DNA from: Bacteroidales bacterium
GTDB taxonomy: Bacteria; Bacteroidota; Bacteroidia; Bacteroidales; UBA932
DNA length: 54,338 nucleotides
Direction: 5' to 3'
Assembly: GCA_004554455.1 (NCBI GenBank)
Contig: SFMG01000023.1
Span: 1-54,338, forward strand
Below the pieces are notes generated by a model. It did no database searches and was not told the origin of the DNA. It was given only the letters and a program-made list of their open reading frames with translations. Made by a program: the position numbers and the translations under genes. This document shows, piece after piece, positions 1 to 7,902 of the stretch (within the stretch, counting starts at the first letter, position 1; each line of letters begins with the position of its first letter).

Positions 1-105
1 TTTTGTGCCTTGTACATCAAGTTTGCCGGACCAAGTGCCGGTCTGTGCGTTTGCCTGAAATACTGACAGCATTATAGCTGCAAATAAGGTCAAGATTCGT
101 TTCAT
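1..105 (-). CDS. Secreted alpha/beta-hydrolase-like protein, N-terminal fragment
   Basis: Only the first 35 codons lie in the window; the gene runs off the left edge. Translation from the ATG at 105 begins MKRILTLFAAIMLSVFQANA, a clear Sec signal peptide with a likely cut after ANA, followed by a mature start of the form TGTWSGKLDVQGTK. A mature N-terminus with a G-x-W-x-G-K-L pattern is common in exported alpha/beta hydrolases and esterases of Bacteroidales, which is the basis of the tentative name. No catalytic residue is visible, so the family call is inference from the leader alone. The existence of an exported protein gene here is much surer than its function. Confidence 0.6.
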   Translation of the reverse strand, partial: MKRILTLFAAIMLSVFQANAQTGTWSGKLDVQGTK

Positions 106-147
106 TCTGAATTTTTTTTCTTTTCTTTACGATTCTCTGCTATATCC

Positions 148-155
148 CAAAATTA
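148..155 (-). promoter_or_regulatory. Candidate -7 box for the left-edge hydrolase gene
   Basis: The minus strand reads TAATTTTG, matching the Bacteroidota -7 consensus TAnnTTTG, about 42 bases before the ATG at 105. I find no TTG at the expected distance upstream, so this is weak. Confidence 0.3.
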
Positions 156-204
156 AGAATTTTAGGTATATGGAATTGAAAAACTCAGAAAAGATTTGCT
201 GACT

Positions 205-585
205 ATGGTAAAACTTGGAATCAAGGGTCGTCAGGAGACGACTGTGACAACGGCGAATATTGCTACGAACGTTGGCAGTGGAAAGGTGAAGGTGTTCGCC
301 ACACCTATGATGATATCCCTTATCGAGAAGGCTGCGGTCCTCTCCATCGAGCCATGGCTCGAAGAAGGACAGAGTTCCGTAGGCACGCATATCAACGTAA
401 GTCACTGCGCCGCAACCCCCATTGGAATGAAGGTATGGGCCGAAACCGAGGTCATAGAAATAGACCGCCGGAAGGTCAGCTTCTCCGTGAAGGCGTTCGA
501 TGAGCGCGGACTCATCGGCGAAGGCACTCACGAGCGGTTCATCATCGACGTCGAGAAGTTTCAGAGCAAGGCGGAAAGCAAGTGA
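205..585 (+). CDS. Hot-dog fold thioesterase family protein
   Basis: A 126-residue protein of the small hot-dog thioesterase group that includes fluoroacetyl-CoA thioesterase (FlK-like). These enzymes hydrolyse acyl-CoA thioesters in the cytoplasm; the substrate here is unknown. The family pattern is visible: an N-terminal strand ending in ATPMMISLIEKAA, with the helix Glu; a central THINVSHCAATPIG segment with a Thr and His; and a C-terminal strand ending GTHERFII that carries the conserved His. ATG at 205 is preferred to the in-frame TTG at 196 because it is the first ATG and matches the usual MVKLGIKG-type start. The gene converges on the metallohydrolase gene and overlaps its 3' end by 44 bases. 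It has no close codirectional partner. Confidence 0.85.
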   Translation: MVKLGIKGRQETTVTTANIATNVGSGKVKVFATPMMISLIEKAAVLSIEPWLEEGQSSVGTHINVSHCAATPIGMKVWAETEVIEIDRRKVSFSVKAFDERGLIGEGTHERFIIDVEKFQSKAESK

Positions 586-1324
586 ACTGCGGTATTATGA
601 CTTCAATCCCCTTCAGGGATTCACTGAGGCAAGAGAGATCCGTATCGCTGTAATGGTAAGGAATCAGTGTCTTAGGGCGTATGAGTTCCGCGGCTTCCAC
701 GCACTGGCTGACCGTCATCGTATATGGCTGATTTACAGGGAGGAAGGCGAGGTCGATATTGCCGAATTCCGACATCTCCCCTATCGGCTCGGTGTCCCCT
801 GCCACATATACCCGGAATCCATCGAAATCATAGATATATCCATTGCCATTACCCTTCGGGTGGAATACTTCCCTGCCTGCGGTGGTGTTATATGCAGGGA
901 CAACCAGGTAGCTGATTCCTCCGGCCAATTCTCCGGAATCGCCATTGGCGAGAACGCATCCTCGTCCCAGGGCGGCAACAGATTCCGCGTTGCCATACAG
1001 CAAGGTCTTCTCAGATGAGAGCGTGTCTATCGCTGGAGGACAGAGATGGTCAGGATGGGAGTGGGTTATGAATATGGCATCGGCCTTTCCGAATGCGGAA
1101 TAATCGATCTTCATCTCACCCATCTGTGTCACCGGGTCCACCTGAATGACCTTTCCGTCATATCCGAAGGCAAGGGAGCCGTGAAACACGCAGGCCACCT
1201 TCAGCGCTTTCCCGGAAGGGGTGTCGAAGGTCAGGCAGTTTTCAGGAAAGGCAATCTGCTTATTGCCGCATGAGCACACAAACAACCCTGCAAGGGCGAT
1301 GATAAAGGACTTGAACTTATTCAT
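542..1324 (-). CDS. Metallo-beta-lactamase-fold hydrolase, lipoprotein
   Basis: 260 residues. The leader MNKFKSFIIALAGLF ends in VCSC, a lipobox-like site with Cys19, so the protein is probably an envelope lipoprotein. The metallo-beta-lactamase signature THSHPDH occupies residues 87-93, a later AGDTE supplies the bridging Asp, and HYSD near the C-terminus supplies the last His, as in UlaG-like metal-dependent hydrolases. Substrate unknown. The start is taken at 1324, where the signal peptide begins; ATG at 1330 is equally possible. Upstream in-frame ATGs would add charged residues before the leader. It lies 52 bases downstream of the barrel gene on the same strand and could be cotranscribed. 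The last residues (after GIEVII) look unlike a family C-terminus and lie within the overlap with the thioesterase gene. Confidence 0.85.
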   Translation of the reverse strand: MNKFKSFIIALAGLFVCSCGNKQIAFPENCLTFDTPSGKALKVACVFHGSLAFGYDGKVIQVDPVTQMGEMKIDYSAFGKADAIFITHSHPDHLCPPAIDTLSSEKTLLYGNAESVAALGRGCVLANGDSGELAGGISYLVVPAYNTTAGREVFHPKGNGNGYIYDFDGFRVYVAGDTEPIGEMSEFGNIDLAFLPVNQPYTMTVSQCVEAAELIRPKTLIPYHYSDTDLSCLSESLKGIEVIIPQFTCFPPCSETSRRR

Positions 1325-1376
1325 ATTCATATTTCTGTGGAAAATCATATATTCTATTCGCATATAGATCAATATT

Positions 1377-2480
1377 TCAGAAACTGGCGGAAACTCCAAT
1401 GTTCAGGCCCAGGAGGAATTCGCGTGAGAGGGTAACAGATGCAGCGCCGTCAATCAGGGGCTTGCTGAAGGAGCCGGCTATCGCGATCTTGAAATCCAGG
1501 CGGCTGCGGCGGTCGAGGGCAATACGATAGGCGACACCGGTGTCATACAGGCAGGGAACTCCGTAAAAGGCCTTTCCCGGATTGAAGGCAGGGCCCCCGG
1601 AAATGTAGCAGTAAAGCCGGTTATGTCCGCTTAACTTTCCGAAATATACCGAAGAACGAAACAATAAAGGAATGGCTGGCTTGGGGTTATAACTTATTGT
1701 TGTATAACCGCTTGCGACAGATAGATTGAAGTTCCGCCCTATGTTGACTCCAAGCAGTCCGAGAATCAGGAAATGGTTGCTGGAGCAGAGGGAGCCGTCT
1801 TCGCTGTAATGTCGTATTCCGTCAGCGTCATACCAGTTGCTTCGGGCGAAACGAAAAAACAAGAAGTTGTAGGATGCCTCGGCGCCGTAGGTGAAGACCG
1901 GAGCTTCCCTGTCCCCTTCCGTTGCCTGGTAAGGCCTTCCGAAATCATAGGCAACAGTGAATTCGGGAATCATTCCGCTTATCAGGCCGTTCAGATAGCT
2001 TCCCATCTGTATGTTTCTGTCCTTTCTGTGTATATGCATCCCTATGGTAGGGTTGATTTTCGCACCGATGCTCAAAGGGCTGCGGGGAGTGCGGTACTCC
2101 ACTCCCAGATCCAGTTTCAGGCCGAACATTATTCCGAACTGGGTGTTCCTGTCCTTCACCCATCCGGTCGTCACCCCGGGACCAGTGTAGAAGGCGAGGC
2201 TTCCTCCGTTCCTGAGGCTGCGGTCGAAACAGAAGTCATACGCGTATGAAGTGCTTACTCCCGGAAAGAGAACCTCATTGTTGAAAAGTCCATCGAAATC
2301 GAAGCTTACCGACGCGCTGTGAAAGGCGTTCCTGTCCTTGCTCCAATGCCGGTACTCCCCTGTCATCGTGTAATACGAAATGCCGCAGCCGACGGATTTG
2401 GGTCCGCTCGCTGCAACTGCCGCCCAATTCAGGCTCAGGGCCAGCATCAGTGATATGAATAATCTTTTCAACTCGGGCAC
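1377..2480 (-). CDS. Outer-membrane beta-barrel protein, unknown function
   Basis: 367 residues with a signal peptide (RLFISLMLALSLNWAAVAAS), many alternating aromatic and glycine strands, and a terminal Phe (SASF), all typical of an outer-membrane barrel. I recognise no specific family. The frame opens with GTG at 2480 (MPELKRLF). A TTG at 2471 would give MKRLFISLML, a more typical signal peptide, so the start is uncertain by three codons; no ATG fits before codon 12. The metallohydrolase gene follows on the same strand. No TAnnTTTG box is visible in the 137 bases before it, so its promoter is unresolved. Confidence 0.75.
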   Translation of the reverse strand: MPELKRLFISLMLALSLNWAAVAASGPKSVGCGISYYTMTGEYRHWSKDRNAFHSASVSFDFDGLFNNEVLFPGVSTSYAYDFCFDRSLRNGGSLAFYTGPGVTTGWVKDRNTQFGIMFGLKLDLGVEYRTPRSPLSIGAKINPTIGMHIHRKDRNIQMGSYLNGLISGMIPEFTVAYDFGRPYQATEGDREAPVFTYGAEASYNFLFFRFARSNWYDADGIRHYSEDGSLCSSNHFLILGLLGVNIGRNFNLSVASGYTTISYNPKPAIPLLFRSSVYFGKLSGHNRLYCYISGGPAFNPGKAFYGVPCLYDTGVAYRIALDRRSRLDFKIAIAGSFSKPLIDGAASVTLSREFLLGLNIGVSASF

Positions 2481-2492
2481 TAAGTTAGGAAT

Positions 2493-2526
2493 TTTAGCAA
2501 TCTTCAGAAAATACTTGCTAAATTTG
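2493..2526 (+). promoter_or_regulatory. Candidate rarA promoter
   Basis: TAAATTTG at 2519-2526 matches the Bacteroidota -7 consensus. A block TTTAGCAATCTT at 2493-2504 lies 14 bases upstream, and the identical block at the identical spacing occurs before pheA. The predicted transcript would carry a leader of about 85 bases before the ATG at 2618. Confidence 0.5.
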
Positions 2527-2617
2527 TCGGTATATGGGCAGATAAATTTATATAACTTTTTTGTTAATAGTTATAACATATCTGTTAAAGTAGTTAATTA
2601 TAAATAATATATACAAA

Positions 2618-3940
2618 ATGAAGCAAAACAGCTTCGAAAGCAGCGAAAATGTGCGCACCCGTATGCTTCCTCCCCTGCCGGAGAGGATGAGACCGCGCAA
2701 TCTGGAGGAATATGCGGGCCAGAAACACCTGGTCGGAGAGGGTTGCGTGATACGGAATATGATAGAGAGCGGCAATCTGAGCTCCTTCATTCTCTGGGGT
2801 CCTCCGGGTGTCGGAAAGACCACCCTCTCGAGGATAGTCGCCAAGGAAATGCACAGGGAATTCTATACCCTCTCCGCCGTGAGTTCCGGAGTAAAAGAAG
2901 TGCGTGAGGTCATAGACAAGGCGAAATCCAGCTCGCTCTTTTCTTCCGGCGAGACTCCCATACTTTTCATAGACGAGATTCACCGCTTCAGCAAATCCCA
3001 GCAGGATGCCCTTCTCGGCGCCGCCGAGGACGGCACTGTCGTGCTGATTGGCGCAACCACGGAAAACCCTTCTTTCGAGGTCATCTCCCCTCTGCTCTCA
3101 CGCTGCCAGGTCTTTGTCCTGAAGCCTCTGGACAAGGAAGATCTGGAAGAACTGCTTTCGAGGGCCATCAGGGAGGACGTGGTCCTGAAGAACAGGGAGG
3201 TAAGGGTGGAAAGCCGCGAGTCGCTCTTCCGTTACAGCGGCGGGGATGCGCGCAAACTGCTGAACATACTCGAAATAGTCGTGAATGCAACGCCTTCGGG
3301 CACTGTAGTCATAAGCAACGATAGCGTGAAGGCCTGCCTGCAGGAGAATATGGCCCTGTATGACAAGAGCGGAGAGATGCATTACGATATCATTTCGGCT
3401 TTCATCAAGAGCATCAGAGGCTCGGACCCGAATGCGGCCGTCTATTATCTGGCCCGTATGCTGGATGCCGGCGAAGACCCGCTCTTCATCGCGCGCAGAC
3501 TCTGCATTTCGGCTGCGGAGGATATAGGACTGGCCAATCCCAATGCCCTGCTGCTTGCCAATTCCTGCTTCGATATAGTCCATAACATAGGTATGCCCGA
3601 GGCAAGGATTCCGCTCTCGGAATGTACGATATACCTTGCAAGCAGTGCAAAAAGCAACTCTGCTTATATGGCTATAAATCAAGCTCTTGAATTGGCGAAG
3701 AAAACGCAGGGTGCAGCCGTCCCGCTCTACCTTCGGAACGCCCCGACGAAACTGATGGAGGAGCTTGGCTACGGTGACGGCTACAAGTATGCCCACGATT
3801 ATGAGGGCAATTTCGTAGATCTGGAATTTATGCCTGACGGCCTGGTCGGCGAGAAACTTTACGAGCCGCAGCACAACAGGCACGAGGACGAAATGCGTCG
3901 CCGGCTCAGCGCCTGCTGGCCTAAATACTATAAAAAATAG
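2618..3940 (+). CDS. rarA: Replication-associated recombination protein A (AAA+ ATPase)
   Basis: 440 residues, close to the usual length of RarA/MgsA. This AAA+ ATPase acts at stalled replication forks and interacts with single-strand binding protein in bacteria. The N-terminus carries the family pattern RMRPRNLEEYAGQKHL, then Walker A GPPGVGKTT near residue 64, Walker B LFIDEIHRF, and sensor 1 GATTENPSFEV. The C-terminal half contains the MgsAred-type helical domain (SAFIKSIRGSDPNAAVYYLARML) and the conserved SNSAYMAINQAL segment. It stands alone, divergent from the barrel gene and convergent with the RNA methylase gene 58 bases away. Confidence 0.96.
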   Translation: MKQNSFESSENVRTRMLPPLPERMRPRNLEEYAGQKHLVGEGCVIRNMIESGNLSSFILWGPPGVGKTTLSRIVAKEMHREFYTLSAVSSGVKEVREVIDKAKSSSLFSSGETPILFIDEIHRFSKSQQDALLGAAEDGTVVLIGATTENPSFEVISPLLSRCQVFVLKPLDKEDLEELLSRAIREDVVLKNREVRVESRESLFRYSGGDARKLLNILEIVVNATPSGTVVISNDSVKACLQENMALYDKSGEMHYDIISAFIKSIRGSDPNAAVYYLARMLDAGEDPLFIARRLCISAAEDIGLANPNALLLANSCFDIVHNIGMPEARIPLSECTIYLASSAKSNSAYMAINQALELAKKTQGAAVPLYLRNAPTKLMEELGYGDGYKYAHDYEGNFVDLEFMPDGLVGEKLYEPQHNRHEDEMRRRLSACWPKYYKK

Positions 3941-3998
3941 CCTTCTTTCGCCCCTTCATCTCTACGACAAAAAGTATAAGAAGAATCAGGGAAAGATC

Positions 3999-4733
3999 TT
4001 AGCGCCGCCTCCGGAACTCGGAGACCGTGATGGCGGTGGCGATTGCGACGTTGAGACTTTCGGCGGTTTTGCGATTGCCCGGATAAGGAGGTATGAAAAG
4101 CTTCGCACTGATTCGGCTGCGCAGTTCCGGACTGATGCCGTTGGCTTCGTTGCCCATCACGATCAGGCCGCCGGAACTGAGTTCGCTGCGATATATGTCC
4201 TCCCCTTCCAGAAAGGTGCCGTAAATGGGCAAGCCGTTTGAAGCAAAGATATCAAATATATTGTTTAAGTCGCAATATATCACTTTCTTACGAAATATGG
4301 CGCCCATGGTTGACTGCACGACTTTGGGGTTGTAGAGCTCTACCGTGCCTGCGGAGCAGAAAACGGCATCGATGCCGTACCAGTCGGCCAGGCGTATGAT
4401 GGTTCCGAGGTTGCCGGGGTCGCGGACTTCGTCGAGGGCGATGGCGAGCATATCCCTGCCGCAGGAACGGACGAAACTGCGGATTTCGTCTATATCGGGA
4501 GCGGCGGCCTGCCTGACGACAGCGAGTACGGGAGAAGGGCTGTTCAGCGACGAAATGCGCGACATTGCCTGCTCGCCTATCTCGTCCCGTCTGTAAACGG
4601 CTTCCACCTGCAGGCCGGATTCGAGGGCCTCGGCCACCATTTTCTCGCCCTCCACCACAAAGAGACCGCTTTCGTCGCGGAATTTCTTGCTCTGAAGGGC
4701 CTTTACCCGTTTTATTTCGGCGTTGCTTATCAT
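3999..4733 (-). CDS. TrmH/SpoU-family RNA 2'-O-methyltransferase
   Basis: 244 residues. It belongs to the SPOUT superfamily, whose members methylate ribose 2'-OH groups in rRNA or tRNA using S-adenosylmethionine bound in a C-terminal trefoil knot. The N-terminal substrate-binding domain starts ISNAEIKRVKALQSKKFRD. The three SpoU motifs are present: NLGTIIRLADWYG, VMGNEANGIS and IPPYPGNRKTAESLNVAIA. Which RNA it modifies cannot be told from sequence; RlmB-like rRNA modification is the usual guess. It is divergent from tamL with only 42 bases between start codons, an arrangement I recall as common in Bacteroides. Confidence 0.93.
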   Translation of the reverse strand: MISNAEIKRVKALQSKKFRDESGLFVVEGEKMVAEALESGLQVEAVYRRDEIGEQAMSRISSLNSPSPVLAVVRQAAAPDIDEIRSFVRSCGRDMLAIALDEVRDPGNLGTIIRLADWYGIDAVFCSAGTVELYNPKVVQSTMGAIFRKKVIYCDLNNIFDIFASNGLPIYGTFLEGEDIYRSELSSGGLIVMGNEANGISPELRSRISAKLFIPPYPGNRKTAESLNVAIATAITVSEFRRRR

Positions 4734-4740
4734 ATCGCCG

Positions 4741-4748
4741 CAAAGGTA
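4741..4748 (-). promoter_or_regulatory. -7 box of the RNA methylase gene, 7 bases before ATG
   Basis: The minus strand reads TACCTTTG, fitting TAnnTTTG, and ends 7 bases before the ATG at 4733. Transcription would start at or within a few bases of the start codon. No TTG lies at the usual upstream spacing. Confidence 0.4.
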
Positions 4749-4761
4749 TTAAGAAAATTCC

Positions 4762-4769
4762 TAATTTTG
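4762..4769 (+). promoter_or_regulatory. -7 box of tamL, 6 bases before ATG
   Basis: TAATTTTG fits TAnnTTTG and ends 6 bases before the tamL ATG at 4776, implying a leaderless or near-leaderless mRNA. Together with the opposite box at 4741-4748 it packs two divergent promoters into 42 bases. Confidence 0.45.
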
Positions 4770-4775
4770 CATACT

Positions 4776-6938
4776 ATGCGCAATGCGGGAAAAATATGCG
4801 TGGCCCTGCTGCTTTTCGCGCTCTGTTCCTGCAGTACCACCAAGGTGCTGCAGGACGGTGAGTACCGCCTTGCCTCCAACAAAATAAGCGTCAACGACAA
4901 GGACTTCCGCTCCGCCCAGCTGGACCCCTATGTGCAGCAGAAGACAAGCGGCTGGAGTCCTTTTCTCTGCGTTTACAACTGGGCCAACGGCAAGGGCAAG
5001 GGCTGGGACAAGTTCGTGAAGCGAATTGGACAGGCCCCGGTGGTCTATGAGGCGGATATGGTGGGGAAATCCGAGGAGAACATCGAGCGACGCCTCGAAT
5101 ATCTGGGCTATTTCGATTCCAAGGTCAATGCTGACGTGAAGGTGCGCAAGCGCAAGGTCTATGTGAAGTACAACGTAGAGCTCGGTCACCGCTATCCCAT
5201 ACGCAATTTCACCTGGGACGTGCCTTCCGGGCGCTTTGAAGAGGATTTCAACAGGGACAGCGCCTCGATTTCCATACGGCCGGGAATGATGCTTTCCGAG
5301 CAGGCCGTGGAGGCGGAGAGCGAAAGGTCGGCGGCAGCGATGAGAAATATGGGCTATTACGGCTTCAGCGCAGAGAATTTCTTCTTCGAGGCGGATACGG
5401 CCGGCCTGGCCGGCATGGTGGACCTGCACATGAGCATCAGGGAATATACGAGGGGCGGCAGTCCGAAGGATGCCCGGCCTCTGCAGCCTTCGCAGTTCGA
5501 CAAGGTTACGATATCCCATCCGGCAGGCTTGAAATTCCGTGAAAGCGTGCTTCGCAACCTCAATACCATACGTCCCGGCGAGACTTACAGCGAAGAGCAG
5601 GCCAACATCTGCTACAGCCGTCTGGGAGCCCTGAGGGTATTCAACAATGTCAGCATTGACATGGTGCCGAGCGCCGAGGACAAGGTTGACTGCAACATAA
5701 GTCTCAGCAAATCAAAGCTTCAGGGTTTCAAGGTCAATCTCGAGGGCTCTGTGAACTCGACCGGACTCTTCGGCATCTCGCCCCAGGTTTCCTATTACAA
5801 CAAGAACATATTCCACGGAGGTGAATGGCTGAACCTGAGTTTTATGGGCAATTTCCAGTTCCGCCTCAAGGACAATATCCACTCCAACGAGCTGGGATGT
5901 TCGGCAGGACTCAGTTTCCCTAAGTTCCTGGGACTGCCCTACCGCATATTCAAGGGCGCAAACGTGCCCCGCACCGACATCACCCTCTCCTACAACTACC
6001 AGAACCGTCCCGAATATACGAGGAATATGATTTCGGCCTCCTACGGTTACAACGCCTCCCACGGCAAGTTCTATTACCAGATCTATCCTCTGAGTCTCAA
6101 TATCATACATCTGGACCAGCTCGACAAAGACTTCGAGAATTCTCTCGCCAGCGATCCTTTCATGAGGAATTCCTATTCGGACCACTTCGATTTCGGCTCC
6201 TCGGGCAATTTCTACTATTCCACCAGCACGGAGAGCAATCCTCAGTCCTCCTTTTTCTACACCAGACTGCAGATAAACCACGCCGGCAATCTGCTCTGCG
6301 CCTTCAATAAGCTGATGAAGCAGGATGAGGACGGGAAACGCATAATCTGGGAAACCCCGTATTCCCAGTATGTCCGGGCTGAACTCACGCTGGGAAACAC
6401 CTGGCGCTTCGGCCGCAATGACGGGCAGGTGCTTGCCGCAAGACTGATTGCCGGTGCCGGATATGCATACGGCAATTCCTCCGCCCTCCCTTTCGAGCGG
6501 CGCTTCTACGGCGGCGGAGCGAACAGTCTCAGGGGCTGGCAGTCCAGGACCGTGGGTCCGGGTATGTCCCAGCTGGACACCACTTTCGTTATTCCGAACC
6601 AGTCCGGTGACATCCATCTGGAAGCGAACCTGGAATACCGTTTCAAGATCGTGTGGAAGCTGGAGGGAGCCGCATTCGTGGATGCGGGAAACGTGTGGAA
6701 CTACCGCAGCCCGGAGGCCGTGGATGAACTTTCCGTGCTCAGCGGGAAGAATTTCTTCAAGAGTGTGGCTATGGACTGGGGCGTAGGACTGCGTCTGAAC
6801 CTCAATTTCATCGTCTTACGCGTGGACTGGGGTATGCGGCTGCACGATCCGGCGCGTGAGCAGCGTTGGCTCAATCCGCGCGACTGGGTGCGTCGCAACG
6901 GCTACGCGGTCCATTTCGGCGTCGGCTATCCGTTCTAA
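4776..6938 (+). CDS. tamL: Translocation and assembly module lipoprotein TamL (BamA/TamA family)
   Basis: 720 residues. An Omp85-superfamily outer-membrane protein of the Bacteroidota type that carries its own lipid anchor: the leader MRNAGKICVALLLFALCSC ends in a lipobox with Cys at 17 or 19. The N-terminal half contains POTRA-like repeats (for example the segment IERRLEYLGYFDSKVNADV), and the C-terminal half is the surface-antigen barrel, including RRFYGGGANSLRGWQSRTVG, the conserved (R)GxxS(L/I)RG-type loop, and a final aromatic strand ending GYPF. Family members pair with TamB to assist outer-membrane protein or lipid transport; no tamB gene is in view. ATG at 4776 is chosen over a TTG at 4767 because that TTG lies inside the -7 box. 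Confidence 0.92.
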   Translation: MRNAGKICVALLLFALCSCSTTKVLQDGEYRLASNKISVNDKDFRSAQLDPYVQQKTSGWSPFLCVYNWANGKGKGWDKFVKRIGQAPVVYEADMVGKSEENIERRLEYLGYFDSKVNADVKVRKRKVYVKYNVELGHRYPIRNFTWDVPSGRFEEDFNRDSASISIRPGMMLSEQAVEAESERSAAAMRNMGYYGFSAENFFFEADTAGLAGMVDLHMSIREYTRGGSPKDARPLQPSQFDKVTISHPAGLKFRESVLRNLNTIRPGETYSEEQANICYSRLGALRVFNNVSIDMVPSAEDKVDCNISLSKSKLQGFKVNLEGSVNSTGLFGISPQVSYYNKNIFHGGEWLNLSFMGNFQFRLKDNIHSNELGCSAGLSFPKFLGLPYRIFKGANVPRTDITLSYNYQNRPEYTRNMISASYGYNASHGKFYYQIYPLSLNIIHLDQLDKDFENSLASDPFMRNSYSDHFDFGSSGNFYYSTSTESNPQSSFFYTRLQINHAGNLLCAFNKLMKQDEDGKRIIWETPYSQYVRAELTLGNTWRFGRNDGQVLAARLIAGAGYAYGNSSALPFERRFYGGGANSLRGWQSRTVGPGMSQLDTTFVIPNQSGDIHLEANLEYRFKIVWKLEGAAFVDAGNVWNYRSPEAVDELSVLSGKNFFKSVAMDWGVGLRLNLNFIVLRVDWGMRLHDPAREQRWLNPRDWVRRNGYAVHFGVGYPF

Positions 6939-6941
6939 ATA

Positions 6942-6963
6942 CCCGGAAATGCTTCCTTCCGGG
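6942..6963. terminator. Short hairpin between convergent tamL and glycosidase genes
   Basis: CCCGGAA and TTCCGGG form a 7-bp stem with an 8-base loop between two convergent stop codons. There is no T-run on either side, so termination is only a guess. Confidence 0.3.
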
Positions 6964-6971
6964 AATATCGG

Positions 6972-7832
6972 CTAATACACCAGCAGCACGTTCGGCACTT
7001 CGCGTTCGCCTTCGTAGTCGAAGCGGCGGTTGTCGTATGGGTGGCTGAGTACGCCGTCTTCGTGGTTCCAAAGGGCGCAGGAGCCGCCTCCGTCCAGGTT
7101 TATGGCGTCGCAGAGGCCGAAGCAGCCGGCAAGAAAGGCCATTTCAGCTATGCTGGCACCCTCTCCCCTGCCCGGGAAGCGTCCGTCCACCACGACCATA
7201 TATACCCAGTTGTCCCTGCTGACGCCGACCATTGTGCGCGGATGCCTGTAACGGTAGAAACTGCGTTCGCTGTCGTAGCATTTGACCTCTCCGTCGTCGA
7301 TGAGAACCGGACCGGAGGCCAGTGCTTCCCTGCAGCGGCGTATGGCAGAGGCATAGCCGTTCGTGTCGGCGCACTCAACGACATCGACGCGCCGGCCACG
7401 TATGCGCAGCAGTCCGTTGACGCGGTAGAGTTCCTGAGGCTCCGAATGGCCGCAGACTTTTCGCCTGTCCACGACGAGAGTGGTCGGATAGAGTGTCTTT
7501 ACATTGAAATAGCTGCCGTTCAGGGCCGCCAGAGCCTTGTTCGAGCTGCCGGCTGCGCTGGTGACGCTGCGCCGCTCTCCGGGACAGTGGAATATATCGC
7601 TGCGGTGCGAGGAGGCCTTGTAGCGCACTACGGATATGCTTTGATGGCTGTCGAATATCTCGAACTGCGCGTAGCCGGCCTCGATGTCGCGGCCTATACT
7701 GTGCCAGTTCCACTCGGCCTTCGCGAAGGCGGCGGAGTCTTTCTTTGCGTCGATGACATAGTCCGTTGGCTGCGCTGCTGCAGGCAAAAGGGCGCCGAGA
7801 AGGGCGGCGAGAGAAAAAATATGGCGTCTCAT
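6972..7832 (-). CDS. Secreted phosphodiester glycosidase family protein (NAGPA-like)
   Basis: 286 residues from the ATG at 7832, which opens a signal peptide (MRRHIFSLAALLGALLPAAAQ). The mature part fits the NAGPA domain (phosphodiester glycosidase, formerly DUF2233). Conserved segments are ALNGSYFNV, PRTMVGVSRDNWVYMVVVDG and the C-terminal CDAINLDGGGSCALW. Members cleave GlcNAc-type phosphodiester bonds or act on cell-wall glycans; many in Bacteroidales are uncharacterised. An upstream in-frame ATG at 7850 would add six residues with no benefit. The gene is divergent from the GH13 gene by 70 bases, so both may respond to the same glycan supply, but that is inference. Confidence 0.85.
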   Translation of the reverse strand: MRRHIFSLAALLGALLPAAAQPTDYVIDAKKDSAAFAKAEWNWHSIGRDIEAGYAQFEIFDSHQSISVVRYKASSHRSDIFHCPGERRSVTSAAGSSNKALAALNGSYFNVKTLYPTTLVVDRRKVCGHSEPQELYRVNGLLRIRGRRVDVVECADTNGYASAIRRCREALASGPVLIDDGEVKCYDSERSFYRYRHPRTMVGVSRDNWVYMVVVDGRFPGRGEGASIAEMAFLAGCFGLCDAINLDGGGSCALWNHEDGVLSHPYDNRRFDYEGEREVPNVLLVY

Positions 7833-7875
7833 ATCTCTGTGTTGTTGCATATTCGCAAATCTACACAAAATATCG

Positions 7876-7883
7876 TATTTTTG
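7876..7883 (+). promoter_or_regulatory. Candidate -7 box of the GH13 gene
   Basis: TATTTTTG fits TAnnTTTG and ends 19 bases before the ATG at 7903. No convincing TTG lies about 20 bases upstream. Confidence 0.35.
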
Positions 7884-7902
7884 CGGCCTGTTTTGAACGA
7901 GT

